Origin: JACQWX01 sp041662295
Lineage (GTDB): Bacteria > Elusimicrobiota > Elusimicrobia > UBA1565 > UBA9628
NCBI GenBank assembly: GCA_041662295.1
Contig: JBAZSR010000002.1
Location: 7,725-71,724 of the forward strand
Reading direction: 5' to 3'
Length of the DNA: 64,000 nt
Shown here in pieces: positions 7,786 through 15,661 of this stretch; position 1 is the stretch's first letter; every line of letters starts with the position of its first letter. The position numbers were made by a program, and so were the translations under genes. Below the pieces are notes generated by a model. It had not been told where the DNA came from, searched no databases, and saw only the letters and a list, made by a program, of their open reading frames with translations.

Positions 7786-9183
7786 ATGCCCTTTCCTTTC
7801 TTGCTCACGGCCTTGTTGGCGCTCGCCGCGGCCCGTGTCCAGGCGGAATTGCCGCTTCCGGATTCCTTCACCATGACCTATCAAGTGACTGGTTCCGGCC
7901 GATTCAGCGGCGGGAAGTCCGATGCCATCGATTTCGGGCTCGGCGGCCGGGGGACAGGACGATATCGTCAATATTTGAAGCTCAACGGCATAAAAGGCTC
8001 TCCCCTCTCGGTCGATGTGGACCGCCTGCATGGCCAACTCCGGCTCGGCAGTGATTTCGGGCCCTTCTGGCTCTACGATCTCGGCAGGGGCTCCGTTGAC
8101 AGCCTTGCCCCGCAGCTCGACCCGAACCGATTCACCAGGCCCGTTCGCCCCCCATTCCCGCTGCGGCCCGAGCACGCCTACCTGTTGCGGCATCGGACCC
8201 ACCGCTATCTCGTGATCTTCCGCATCGACCCGGGATCTGCGGGAGACAGCCCGGAACGGCCAGGCCCGCCAGTCCCTCCCAGTCCCCTCACCCCGTCCAT
8301 GCCATCGGCACGGTCTTCCACAGAGATGTCAGCCGGACCGACACCGCCCGGGCCGGCCCCGGCACAGAAGGATTTCATCGCCATCCCCACGCCCAGCCCC
8401 ATCGCCACAGTCGGCTCCACCGTCCTGGTCGAGGCCTTCGCCGTCGGGACGGATTCCGCGGCCTTCGTCTACATCCCCCTGCTCGGGGAACAGCACGCCG
8501 CCGACACGGTCATCCTTCTCGGCCCGGACGGAACCGTGGCGACGCTGCGGGGCTCACCGAGCTCCACCGCCACGGTTGTCGAAGGACTCCCCTTCCCCGA
8601 AGACCGATTCGAGGCCGAGCAGCCGCCCTTCGCGCGGCTCGAGGTCCCGGCATCCGTCCAAGGAGCCGCGCATTGGGGCTTCCGCGGCAGTGCCGCGCTC
8701 GCGGGGAACGGTCTCGGGCCGGACGCCCTGACATGGGATACGGGCACGAAGAATGGGAACGGCGGCCTCCCCCCCTGCGCAGAACGCCCCCAGGGACTCT
8801 TCCCCGGCGATTCGACGTTCTCGGCGTCGACGACCACGCTCTCCTCCATCAACGCCACGGTGGCATTCACTCGCTTCTCCTCCTTCACCGCCGACAGCTG
8901 TTTCGAAGAAACACGGGTCATCCTTTTCAACAGGGAGACGAAGGCCTGCGGCGTCCTCTTCAAAGACTCGCAGACGGAGTGCTGCGATCTGGCCTGGGAC
9001 TCGGGGCTTACCGGACTGCTCAAGATCCAGAAAGATGAGCGCGAGCCGGAATATGTCCTGCTGCTGTCACAGGACTACGGCTGCAGAACCGGAGGCGAAC
9101 GCCACGCCGCGATCTTCCTCAACAGCCGCCTGAAGCATGTCCCGGGAAAGGACGCGTTCTCGGCGGAGGTCACCGGAGAGTAG
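7786..9183 (+). CDS. Exported protein of unknown function, 465 residues
   Basis: I do not recognise a family. A signal peptide covers about residues 1-20 (cleavage near RVQA-E). Residues about 145-200 form a Pro/Ser/Thr-rich linker that divides an N-terminal beta-rich part from a C-terminal domain. The C-terminal part has several cysteines (SCFEETR, ACGVLF, ECCDLAW, YGCRTGG), plausibly disulfide-bonded after export. The gene fills one cassette between repeats R1 and R2 and has its own leaderless-type promoter. Codon use and GC match the chromosome rather than the tRNA-Val island. Confidence 0.65.
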   Translation: MPFPFLLTALLALAAARVQAELPLPDSFTMTYQVTGSGRFSGGKSDAIDFGLGGRGTGRYRQYLKLNGIKGSPLSVDVDRLHGQLRLGSDFGPFWLYDLGRGSVDSLAPQLDPNRFTRPVRPPFPLRPEHAYLLRHRTHRYLVIFRIDPGSAGDSPERPGPPVPPSPLTPSMPSARSSTEMSAGPTPPGPAPAQKDFIAIPTPSPIATVGSTVLVEAFAVGTDSAAFVYIPLLGEQHAADTVILLGPDGTVATLRGSPSSTATVVEGLPFPEDRFEAEQPPFARLEVPASVQGAAHWGFRGSAALAGNGLGPDALTWDTGTKNGNGGLPPCAERPQGLFPGDSTFSASTTTLSSINATVAFTRFSSFTADSCFEETRVILFNRETKACGVLFKDSQTECCDLAWDSGLTGLLKIQKDEREPEYVLLLSQDYGCRTGGERHAAIFLNSRLKHVPGKDAFSAEVTGE

Positions 9184-9226
9184 CGGGAACCACGCGCGCC
9201 GATTCCCGACGGGATGAAAGGGATGG

Positions 9227-9260
9227 TGGGGAGTACAGGACGATATTAGAACCCGACTGA
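9227..9260 (-). repeat. tRNA-3'-end-like repeat R2
   Basis: A 34-bp copy identical to R1 in its first 29 bases and ending CCCGACTGA instead of CCTGGCTGA. It closes the cassette of the 465-residue protein. There is no hairpin directly in front of this copy. Confidence 0.7.
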
Positions 9261-9289
9261 TGGACGAAAGCCTTGTCCTATTGCGGAAA

Positions 9290-9556
9290 TCATGGGTTCA
9301 TGAGCCTCCTGAGGGCGGCCGCCAAATACCGCCGCAGGACCTCTTCGGAGTGTTTCTGAGGGATGAGCCCGGCCAAGTGAGCCCGGCTGGTCAAGGCCGC
9401 CCGGACTGACTCGGCGAGCCCCTCCCGCGTCCACACGGTCCCCGAGCGGCCGAGCAGTGCGGCGAGCGCCCGATCCACGTCCTTTTCCGGGTCCATGGAG
9501 AATTGGACGGGATAGACCAGGGCCCGCACAGCCGCCTTCCAGTCTGATGCCTTCAT
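9290..9556 (-). CDS. Small protein of unknown function, 88 residues
   Basis: The only sensible gene in the cassette between R2 and R3, and the only one in the array on the minus strand. The product is basic and helical, with no signal peptide, cysteines or membrane segment (starts MKASDWKAAVRAL). TAGAAT lies 11 bases before the ATG. It could be a small regulator or nucleic-acid binder; no family is recognised. Confidence 0.45.
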   Translation of the reverse strand: MKASDWKAAVRALVYPVQFSMDPEKDVDRALAALLGRSGTVWTREGLAESVRAALTSRAHLAGLIPQKHSEEVLRRYLAAALRRLMNP

Positions 9557-9591
9557 CGGTTCGGCCTATTCTACGAATATAGGGACCTACG

Positions 9592-9696
9592 GTGAACCAG
9601 GCCCGGTCGCTCCAACTGGCGAAACTCGAACGCCTCGTCTCCACGCACGACGATCACATCCAGGCCCTGTTCTCAGATTCCACCCTGAGCCAACAA
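9592..9696 (+). pseudogene. C-terminal remnant of an ORF6N-type gene
   Basis: The translation LQLAKLERLVSTHDDHIQALF resembles the C-terminal helix of ORF6N proteins (compare LALALSELANKVAGHDDQFKIVF in the intact copy). No ORF6N domain precedes it. It runs into the hairpin in front of repeat R3, the position of the 3' end in the two longer copies. Confidence 0.5.
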
Positions 9697-9719
9697 AGCC
9701 ACCCGATTGGGCGGCTTTG
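9694..9719 (+). terminator. Hairpin before repeat R3
   Basis: CAAAGCCACCC and GGGCGGCTTTG pair over 11 bases with one mismatch and a GATT loop. It belongs to the same AAAGCCGCC-type hairpins that end the ORF6N copies. Confidence 0.5.
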
Positions 9720-9740
9720 CCTCGTCGGCCGTCGAAAGCT

Positions 9741-9774
9741 TGGGGAGTACAGGACGATATTAGAACCTGGCTGA
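9741..9774 (-). repeat. tRNA-3'-end-like repeat R3
   Basis: A 34-bp copy identical to R1. The identity extends leftwards over GTCGAAAGCT (9731-9740), as at R1, so R1 and R3 share at least 44 bp. Confidence 0.7.
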
Positions 9775-9804
9775 GGGTCGAATCTGCCGTAATATGAGCC
9801 TTTC

Positions 9805-9865
9805 CGACAGGTCAACCGCAACAAAAACAGGTTCCCGAGGATTTCGCCTTCCGACTGACCAAAGG
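9805..9865 (+). pseudogene. N-terminal remnant of an ORF6N-type gene
   Basis: The translation RQVNRNKNRF and then, one base out of frame, EDFAFRLTKGEMENW matches the conserved ORF6N block (QQVRRNLERFPEDFMFQLTKE in the intact copy). A missing G near 9836 breaks the frame, and the copy is cut at both ends. It lies directly after R3. Confidence 0.55.
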
Positions 9866-9938
9866 TGAGATGGAGAATTGGATATGGAGAAGAAACCTTT
9901 CTGCGGCGCGGGTGTTCCACCCATGATAGAATACCCCC

Positions 9939-10691
9939 ATGAACTTCTTTTTCCGATTCATGCTCGTTTCCCTTGCCGCCGCAAGCGCGAGCGCAGGGGT
10001 TTCCGCCGCGGAAACAGACGACAGGTGCGTGGAGTCATGGCAGGTCATCGCTGCCGATCCTTGCGACAAAGCGACCTGCTTCAGCAAGGATTGGCTGAAA
10101 GCTCCTTGCGACAAACGTCTTGAGTGGCGGTGCGTGGACAACCAGGCCGTGTGCGCGGTCCCGGCGGTGGTCCAGCCCAGAGCCGACACGCCGAAAGTCT
10201 GGCAGCCCATCCGCGAGAGACAACTCGCCTACAAGTCCAGCGTGCCGCAGGACTTGCTGAAGGAGGCGCAACGCAAGTTCCCCAGGTTCCGGCTCTACCT
10301 TCCTGTTGAAGCCTTTGAAGGACGCGTGGTGACCGCCGACTTCAACTGCGACAAGAAGCCGGATTATGTGTTGTCGGGTTTCGCCGACCCCAACGAAATC
10401 ACGAAGGCGCTTGAATCCGCCGCGCCCGATCCGGTCACGCTGGAGAAAGCCCTAATCAAATTCGAAGCGTATGGCTACAGCCATGACGGGTTCATCGCGC
10501 TTACGGCGGTCAGCACAAAGAAAGGCCGCCGCTGGAGCCTGTTCAAAGGGGACTGCGTGCTGCCGCTCAAGCCGGATGACCCGAAGGACTGTACGGGACT
10601 GGCGGTCAGCTACTGCGGCCAAGACGCCAAGTACTTCTGGTGGGCAAAGGCGTCCGGGACATGGCAGGAACAGTTCGACATGGAGCACTGA
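9939..10691 (+). CDS. Exported cysteine-rich protein of unknown function, 250 residues
   Basis: A signal peptide covers about residues 1-23 (cleavage near VSA-AET). The mature N-terminus has six closely spaced cysteines (about 30-72), and more occur at the C-terminus. A central ADFNCDKKPDYVLSG segment resembles the Asp-rich loop of FG-GAP-type repeats, but only once. TAGAAT ends six bases before the ATG, again without a Shine-Dalgarno. The gene lies alone between R3 and R4 and ends at a strong hairpin. No family is recognised. Confidence 0.65.
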   Translation: MNFFFRFMLVSLAAASASAGVSAAETDDRCVESWQVIAADPCDKATCFSKDWLKAPCDKRLEWRCVDNQAVCAVPAVVQPRADTPKVWQPIRERQLAYKSSVPQDLLKEAQRKFPRFRLYLPVEAFEGRVVTADFNCDKKPDYVLSGFADPNEITKALESAAPDPVTLEKALIKFEAYGYSHDGFIALTAVSTKKGRRWSLFKGDCVLPLKPDDPKDCTGLAVSYCGQDAKYFWWAKASGTWQEQFDMEH

Positions 10692-10698
10692 GAAAGCG

Positions 10699-10721
10699 CT
10701 GCCCCCGTTTCGCGGGGGCAG
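10699..10721 (+). terminator. Intrinsic terminator after the cysteine-rich protein
   Basis: CTGCCCCCG pairs perfectly with CGGGGGCAG around a TTTCG loop, followed by ATTCT, eight bases after the stop codon. Confidence 0.65.
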
Positions 10722-10749
10722 ATTCTCCGACGCGGAATGATGAAAGCGG

Positions 10750-10783
10750 TGGGGAGTACAGGATAATATTAGAACCTGGCTGA
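10750..10783 (-). repeat. tRNA-3'-end-like repeat R4
   Basis: A 34-bp copy of R1 with TAATATTA in place of CGATATTA. In this form AGGAT is directly comparable with the tRNA-Val 3' part. It stands in front of the ORF6N promoter, as degenerate R0 does before the disrupted copy. Confidence 0.7.
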
Positions 10784-10849
10784 AGGCCGAGCTCTCAGCA
10801 ATTTGATCGATTTCAGGGAACTTTTCCGGCCCTCGCTCGTATATAGGTT

Positions 10850-11374
10850 ATGGGCACTTCCCTTGAGCCGCAGAACATCGAAAGCCGCATCCACCTCATC
10901 CGCGGGCATCGGGTCATGCTGGACCGCGACCTGGCGAAAACCTACAGTGTCTCGACCATCCGTCTCAATCAGCAGGTACGCAGGAATCTGGAACGCTTCC
11001 CTGAGGACTTCATGTTCCAACTGACGAAGGAAGCGGCCGTCGCTCTAAGATTGCAAAATGCAATCTTAAAGGCTGGTCGTGGCCGGCACCGAAAATACCT
11101 GCCCTACGCCTTCACCGAACACGGCGCGGTCATGCTCTCAGCCGTCCTGAGGACCCCCGTCGCTGTCACGGCCAGCATCCAGATCGTTCGCGCCTTCAAC
11201 AGGATGCGAAAGATGGCCGCAGCCCACAAGGACCTAGCCCTCGCCCTCTCAGAACTTGCCAACAAAGTCGCCGGGCATGACGATCAGTTCAAGATCGTCT
11301 TTGACGCTCTCCAGCGGCTCGAGGAACCGCCTGCCACGCCGCGCAAGCAGATAGGCTTTGTACCGCCGGGTTGA
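10850..11374 (+). CDS. ORF6N-domain DNA-binding protein (intact copy)
   Basis: A 174-residue protein with the ORF6N (KilA-N-like) domain at about 8-100: RGHRVMLDRDLAKTYSV, RFPEDFMFQLTKE, and HRKYLPYAFTEHGAVMLSAVL. A helical C-terminal segment (about 115-160, LALALSELANKVAGHDDQF) probably drives oligomerisation. Such proteins are common on phages, plasmids and chromosomal islands and act as DNA-binding regulators, with unclear targets. TATATA lies four bases before the ATG and there is no Shine-Dalgarno. A short inverted repeat (TAAGATTGC / GCAATCTTA) inside the gene corresponds to the palindrome hit by the IS in the other copy. Confidence 0.85.
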   Translation: MGTSLEPQNIESRIHLIRGHRVMLDRDLAKTYSVSTIRLNQQVRRNLERFPEDFMFQLTKEAAVALRLQNAILKAGRGRHRKYLPYAFTEHGAVMLSAVLRTPVAVTASIQIVRAFNRMRKMAAAHKDLALALSELANKVAGHDDQFKIVFDALQRLEEPPATPRKQIGFVPPG

Positions 11375-11419
11375 AGCCGCACTGATGCGGTGCCAAGCTG
11401 CCACCGCAGCTAAATGAAA

Positions 11420-11441
11420 AAGCCGCCCCTCAAGGCGGCTT
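11420..11441 (+). terminator. Hairpin after the intact ORF6N gene
   Basis: AAGCCGCC and GGCGGCTT form a perfect 8-bp stem with a 6-base loop. It is ten bases from the 3' end of the oppositely oriented tRNA-Val gene and may serve both directions. Confidence 0.5.
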
Positions 11442-11451
11442 CGGGAAAACT

Positions 11452-11523
11452 TGGGCAGTATAGGATTTGAACCTATGACCCCTGTCGTGTGAGGACAGTG
11501 CTCTACCGCTGAGCTAACTGCCC
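11452..11523 (-). tRNA. tRNA-Val (anticodon CAC), copy 1
   Basis: A full cloverleaf can be folded on the minus strand: acceptor GGGCAGT/ACTGCCC, D-arm GCTC/GAGC, anticodon stem CTGTC/GACAG with loop CTCACAC (anticodon CAC), and T-arm ATAGG/CCTAT around TTCAAAT. It is identical to copy 2 at 17228-17299. The two copies form direct repeats around a 5.7-kb island. Confidence 0.93.
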
Positions 11524-11566
11524 GGCTGCTCCGTCTGAGAGCCTCCTAGGACAAGAACCAATTCTT

Positions 11567-11581
11567 GTCGAGTATAGTGCT
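11567..11581. repeat. 15-bp direct repeat near the left island end
   Basis: GTCGAGTATAGTGCT occurs here, 43 bp inside copy 1 of tRNA-Val, and again at 17130-17144 near the other end. It may be an integrase or excisionase binding site. Just before it ACAAGAA and TTCTTGT form a small hairpin (11551-11568). Confidence 0.5.
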
Positions 11582-11632
11582 CTCGTAAAGGCCGTGCTTT
11601 GACCTGTTCTTCACGAATTGTAGCAGATTGCC

Positions 11633-12352
11633 CTAGGGACTCTTCTTTTTCCCCTTGTCGCTTGGCAAAGAGCCGACTACGGTGTCCAACTCCGAGATAT
11701 CCAGATGCCCAGACTCCAGGTGCTTCCATAAATATTCTACTTCGGCGGGAGAGGGGGCTTCTCTTCCCGCCCTTTTGAATGAATCCTTGATGGCAGCAAC
11801 CCCAACTGCTTTTGAAGTCGCACCTTTGTCTTTTATGATTTTCCGCTTAATATCTTCATCAAGCCCCCGCAAGGCCCAATTCTCATTCAAGAAAGTCACT
11901 ATTATTGCGTGTTTGGCCCACCGGGTTCCCAATCGTGACATGCGTTTCCCTAAGTCGTGGTCGCCGGATTCGGCAATGTAGTCGCATAAGGCCGCAAGGG
12001 AAAGGAGCAGGGATTGTGAAGGGACGCCACTGTAGGGGTACTTCTTGAGGGCACCGACAGCCTCCTTGGAACTGGAGAAAGAAAGGGGAATCGCTTCCGG
12101 TCTAAATGACACATAATCAAGCTGTATCTCCAATTCTTCAAGAAAGTGTTGAATTTGCGACGGTGACAATAGCCCTTCGGGAAAACCTGTTGACGCCTGA
12201 CTTCGAAACGATTCTATCCGAGCATAGTGTGCGGTGGTGACTGTCGAGCTATATAAGGATTCAACTACTCCCATTTCGGCACAAGCGAGACCTGGACCAA
12301 CAAGGGTAACGAAAACTATCGCAAAGAGTCTCTCGCCGAGAAACCGCTGCAT
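11633..12352 (-). CDS. Exported protein of unknown function, 239 residues
   Basis: A signal peptide covers about residues 1-25 (VTLVGPGLACAE). The rest is helical and charged, with a Lys-rich C-terminus (SDKGKKKSP). The start chosen is the ATG at 12352, which has GAGAGG five bases upstream; a GTG lies two codons earlier. It is the last gene of the island before tRNA-Val copy 1, and its codon use is AT-richer than that of the chromosome. No family is recognised. Confidence 0.6.
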   Translation of the reverse strand: MQRFLGERLFAIVFVTLVGPGLACAEMGVVESLYSSTVTTAHYARIESFRSQASTGFPEGLLSPSQIQHFLEELEIQLDYVSFRPEAIPLSFSSSKEAVGALKKYPYSGVPSQSLLLSLAALCDYIAESGDHDLGKRMSRLGTRWAKHAIIVTFLNENWALRGLDEDIKRKIIKDKGATSKAVGVAAIKDSFKRAGREAPSPAEVEYLWKHLESGHLDISELDTVVGSLPSDKGKKKSP

Positions 12353-12452
12353 AAACACCTCTCTATCCTTGCCAATAAATCATCCCATACAACCAGGGCT
12401 CGGACCCAATGATATCACAGAACTCGCATCTCCTGAGCTTTTCCTTGTTGCA

Positions 12453-12854
12453 TCAGGGCAGGACTCTCTCTGTCGAGTCCGTAACGCCCTCGAAAGGCGT
12501 TTCTGCTTTGTCGGCAAGTTCCTTCAAAATACGCAACGCCTCCGCATCAAGGTCCGCATCTGTCCAATCCCTGTAGACCTCGCCCGCTACCCCTTCAATG
12601 CTGATATCAGAACATTGTCGAGGTTTGCCATAACCCCGCTCAATGATATATGTGGCTGCCGTTAGTCGCTCCTGAAGCGACGGAGCAATCAGGTTCCCGC
12701 GCCTATCTGGGACCTTCTCTGAGCCCTCTGCAACCCGCTCCAAGAAGGCAAAGCCGAATTTGTCTGCCCATTCCGCACACCGCCGAATGTACCCGCTCCC
12801 CTTGGGCCGACCCGGCCCTCCGGGGTTACCCTTCTCAAATGGTCTACCTGGCAT
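12453..12854 (-). CDS. DUF5681-like protein of the island
   Basis: A 133-residue protein starting MPGRPFEKGNPGGPGRPKGS, the KGNPGG-GRPKGS motif of the DUF5681 family, small proteins found beside phage and island genes and sometimes compared with terminase small subunits. The middle (LQERLTAATYIIERGYGKPRQ) also matches that family's helical region. The start has GGAGG five bases before the ATG. A role in DNA binding is inferred; no terminase large subunit is present. Confidence 0.6.
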   Translation of the reverse strand: MPGRPFEKGNPGGPGRPKGSGYIRRCAEWADKFGFAFLERVAEGSEKVPDRRGNLIAPSLQERLTAATYIIERGYGKPRQCSDISIEGVAGEVYRDWTDADLDAEALRILKELADKAETPFEGVTDSTERVLP

Positions 12855-13046
12855 AAGTGCCTCCGCGACATTCCTGCGATAAATAACGCCCCACCACACA
12901 AAAGGAAAAATCGCTCCCATGCCCCTTGGGCAAGAAAGACAGCCTGTTCTCGGCACTGTTCTGTTCCGAATGCTCTTGTTCAGAACCCGGTGGGGGCATG
13001 CGTGTTATTACTCCCTTTGACCTAGCCTTAACATCACCTTGACATC

Positions 13047-14141
13047 TCATTGATATAGCCTTGATGTTGCATTCTGCCTCAGCCTGTCATAAATTGCGCC
13101 CCAATGCATCATGCTTTCGTTGGCCTTCGCCCACCATGCGGCCGTCATCTTAGTCCTAGGCCGATAGTGAAGTCGGGCAATGCCAATCAAAACCACCTCC
13201 GTCATATGTCTGAGCACTGGGAGCAGAATGGGCTCACAATCGAGTTCTTCCCTAGCCCAGTCGAGCTGCCCCGGCGTAACCATTCTGACGGCGGCCTCCT
13301 GGGCCTTGGTTCCCAACTTGTTTTCAATGTCCTCTCCCTGGCCGCAACCGACTGAATGGATTATTTCTGCTTCCGGCTTGTCTGACTCGTACAGGTGGGG
13401 AATCCACTTCAATATCCCAAGGTCCCGCAACTGACCCAACCGTCTAAAAGCATCTGTTGCTTTCGACTCTCCCCCCGCCTTCTCCTCCTCAGTCAAGGTT
13501 GCTCGATAATGAGGTTCTAGCGAACCACTACACGACACCCATTCCCGAGGATTTCCAAACCCCCAGACAACATAAGGCCCCTGCTGCCCAACCCGAACCC
13601 GCTCGAATACCTCCCAAGCCAGACTCCGTCTGATTCCGCCGGAATCGGGGAGAAATTGCTCATGGTAGAGGTCAACAAATAGTCGGAGGGTCATTACATC
13701 CTGACACTGCCGGACCCGTTCCAATGGGGAATCCTCGCCGTTGGCCCCCACCACAAGGGAATTCGGGAGAAAGACCAACCCGGCCTCTGGAGTCGGTTTG
13801 CTTCGCAAACTATAGAGGGGGCGAGTCCCTTCCTTGTCCTTTGTGATTAGCCTGGCCTTTATGAGCTTGCCTATGGCATCCTTGGCTCGCATCCGGCTGA
13901 TTCGCGTGTATGTCTCAATGGCATGAGTGCTTGCCCTTGTAACATCGTTCAGCCTCCCACTGAAACTCGCCATCACCATATAGGCCACGGCAGGGTTGAG
14001 ACCTAGGGTGCAGACGCGTTCCCAATGCTTGCCGTCTATGGCAAAGAAATGCCCCACCCCGCAGCTAGACTCTGGGGCCCCACACGGAGCCAACGCAGGC
14101 ACGGCACCCACTATTCCCCTCGCATATTCTCCCGGGGTCAT
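13047..14141 (-). CDS. Putative replication-initiator-like winged-helix protein
   Basis: A 364-residue soluble protein, the third gene of an overlapping operon. Residues about 50-105 (NPAVAYMVMASFSGRLNDVTRAS, then MRAKDAIGKLIKARLIT) look like a winged helix of the kind used by plasmid replication initiators and DnaD-like proteins. The C-terminal half contains two conserved-looking Trp/Tyr-rich helices (KMTAAWWAKANE). The assignment is weak and based on this HTH pattern and on its place in a small mobile island. The ATG overlaps the upstream stop codon (ATGA). Confidence 0.4.
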   Translation of the reverse strand: MTPGEYARGIVGAVPALAPCGAPESSCGVGHFFAIDGKHWERVCTLGLNPAVAYMVMASFSGRLNDVTRASTHAIETYTRISRMRAKDAIGKLIKARLITKDKEGTRPLYSLRSKPTPEAGLVFLPNSLVVGANGEDSPLERVRQCQDVMTLRLFVDLYHEQFLPDSGGIRRSLAWEVFERVRVGQQGPYVVWGFGNPREWVSCSGSLEPHYRATLTEEEKAGGESKATDAFRRLGQLRDLGILKWIPHLYESDKPEAEIIHSVGCGQGEDIENKLGTKAQEAAVRMVTPGQLDWAREELDCEPILLPVLRHMTEVVLIGIARLHYRPRTKMTAAWWAKANESMMHWGAIYDRLRQNATSRLYQ

Positions 14142-14476
14142 GGCTGCACCCCCTCAAATAGGCCAGGCTGAGCCGACTCAGCCTTATGCCACAACCTCAG
14201 AGGCAAGGCTATTTGCGGCTCGTATCCCGCATAGTGAATGGGCCTGCCCTCTTGTCTAATTCGCCCCAAACTCGCAGAATAGGAAATGCCCGAATCCTTA
14301 TCGGTCAGCAGGACTTCGATTACGCCTTGTTTCTGTGCCGCATCTAGTTGAGGAACGCTGAGTGCCCAGGAAGGTTCTGGATATCTCAACTGGTTCTTAC
14401 TTCGGACTGATTTGACCAGCCGCGCCCCGACGATACGTCCAGGAATCTTTTTCGGGTTGAAGGGGGTAGCACTCAT
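14138..14476 (-). CDS. Island protein of unknown function, 112 residues
   Basis: The middle gene of a three-gene operon; both its start and its stop overlap the neighbours by four bases (ATGA), so translation is probably coupled. The product is soluble and mixed alpha/beta by appearance, with no cysteine. No family is recognised. Confidence 0.5.
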   Translation of the reverse strand: MSATPFNPKKIPGRIVGARLVKSVRSKNQLRYPEPSWALSVPQLDAAQKQGVIEVLLTDKDSGISYSASLGRIRQEGRPIHYAGYEPQIALPLRLWHKAESAQPGLFEGVQP

Positions 14477-14694
14477 ACTTTCCCTCCCTTCGATTCTGCC
14501 AATACCTGATACACCCGGCGTGGCGTGATTCCGAGCAGGCTAGAGAGTTGATTGGCCGTCTTCCCTGCGGCGTGAAGGCGAAGGAGTTTTGCTTTGTCAA
14601 TTCTGTCCCGCTTCGGAACATAGATTATTCGCCCTCCAGCCCTAGCCCTCAGCCTCGCCAAACACCTTTTGCATACGCAATCCATCAATGCCAT
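14473..14694 (-). CDS. Small HTH protein with N-terminal zinc-finger-like cysteines
   Basis: The first gene of the island operon, 73 residues. CVCKRC near the N-terminus could bind zinc only with partners, since it gives just three cysteines. Residues about 35-65 (AKLLRLHAAGKTANQLSSLLGITPRRVYQVL) form a classic helix-turn-helix of the resolvase/Trp-repressor style. It is a likely autoregulator; a 14-bp palindrome lies 59 bp upstream of its start. Confidence 0.6.
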   Translation of the reverse strand: MALMDCVCKRCLARLRARAGGRIIYVPKRDRIDKAKLLRLHAAGKTANQLSSLLGITPRRVYQVLAESKGGKV

Positions 14695-15263
14695 ATATAA
14701 CCTCCCAGGAAATAAAAATGGCCCGTCAATAGTTAGAACAACTCGTCGGAGCCTAGGTATACCTAGACCCTAACGGCTTTTCTTTCCTATCGACAAGCCT
14801 GGGTGGTTATCCGATGGACCGTCCGTATTGGGTTATCGGACTGAATTGTGCGGCCCCTTTCGGGGTTGTCCCACATCCAGCCCGGCCCACGGACTTCTTC
14901 GGGCCAACAGCACTTGCTTCATGTTCCTACACCATCCGCACATTGGGCCCTTGCGGGTTATCCTAGGGCGAAGCATGAACACGATGCCCCAATAACGGAG
15001 GGGCCTCCCGTTTGTGTCATCAACTCAAAGAACAGGGGAAACCTTCAATCAATTATACCAGTTCAACTTGCCTTACCACTGAAAAACCGCCGGGAAATCC
15101 TTTGACCAGTTCTTCACCCCATGCAACAAACTATGCCAGCCGGAACCTCTCCCTCCCCTTTAGCTAAGCCCCTATGCAGTCCAACGACGAGCCTTACCGA
15201 TGTCCCTAAAAAGCACCGTCAATTGCTTGACCCCTTTGAGGAACAAGTAATAGACTCATCCTG
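14695..15263. other. Gene-free stretch of the island, possible control or origin region
   Basis: No convincing gene in 569 bp. It holds the perfect palindrome CTAGGTATACCTAG (14753-14766), three GGTTATC motifs (near 14808, 14832 and 14958), and several short inverted repeats (for example AACGGAGG and CCTCCCGTT near 14996-15014). It separates the minus-strand HTH operon from the two plus-strand lipoproteins, so promoters for both must be here. An origin of replication or transfer, or a structured RNA, would fit, but nothing proves it. Confidence 0.4.
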
Positions 15264-15653
15264 ATGACCAAATTAAATGCTACGCGTGGATTTCTTTTGG
15301 CTCTAGCCCTGGCACCCCTCGGCGGGTGCGCCACAACACCCAAGAGTAGCCCAGGCAATCTTACCCACGGCGGGGTCCAACTCTTTCTCAAGAAAGGCGT
15401 AACCACGCAAGCAGAGGTCCTTGAGAAATTTGGTGCCCCAAACATCGCTACGGTTGATGGTGCGGGGCATGAAGTCTGGACCTACCAAAAGCACGCCTCT
15501 GTTTCCCATGAGTCTTCTGGGTATGCGACGATTGTCCTGTTTGGAGGGTCTTCCAGCGGTTTTGAACAATCGTCCCGCACGATGACATTGATTATTAAAT
15601 TTAACGACACAAAGGTCGTTTCAGATTTCAGCAGCATGTACTCTAGCTTCTAG
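15264..15653 (+). CDS. SmpA/BamE-like lipoprotein
   Basis: A 129-residue lipoprotein with lipobox LGGC (Cys22). The core KKGVTTQAEVLEKFGAPN followed by EVWTYQ and LIIKFNDTKVVSDF matches the SmpA/OmlA (BamE-like) pattern, a small alpha-beta fold. Chromosomal BamE acts in outer-membrane protein assembly; this island copy lacks the family's second half and its role is unknown. TAGACT lies 8 bases upstream of the ATG. It is followed after 8 bp by a second lipoprotein. Confidence 0.6.
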   Translation: MTKLNATRGFLLALALAPLGGCATTPKSSPGNLTHGGVQLFLKKGVTTQAEVLEKFGAPNIATVDGAGHEVWTYQKHASVSHESSGYATIVLFGGSSSGFEQSSRTMTLIIKFNDTKVVSDFSSMYSSF

Positions 15654-15661
15654 GAGCATTT

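Noticed and set aside
9592..9774. 60-codon frame as a gene
   Set aside because: Its first part is an ORF6N C-terminal scrap and its last part runs through the hairpin and repeat R3.
7702..10783. The 34-bp repeats as tRNA genes
   Set aside because: Only a T-arm/acceptor-like part is present, with an enlarged T-loop and no anticodon or D-arm.
7702..10783. The 34-bp repeats as integron attC sites
   Set aside because: No GTTRRRY/RYYYAAC core pair and no integron integrase; the resemblance is to a tRNA end instead.
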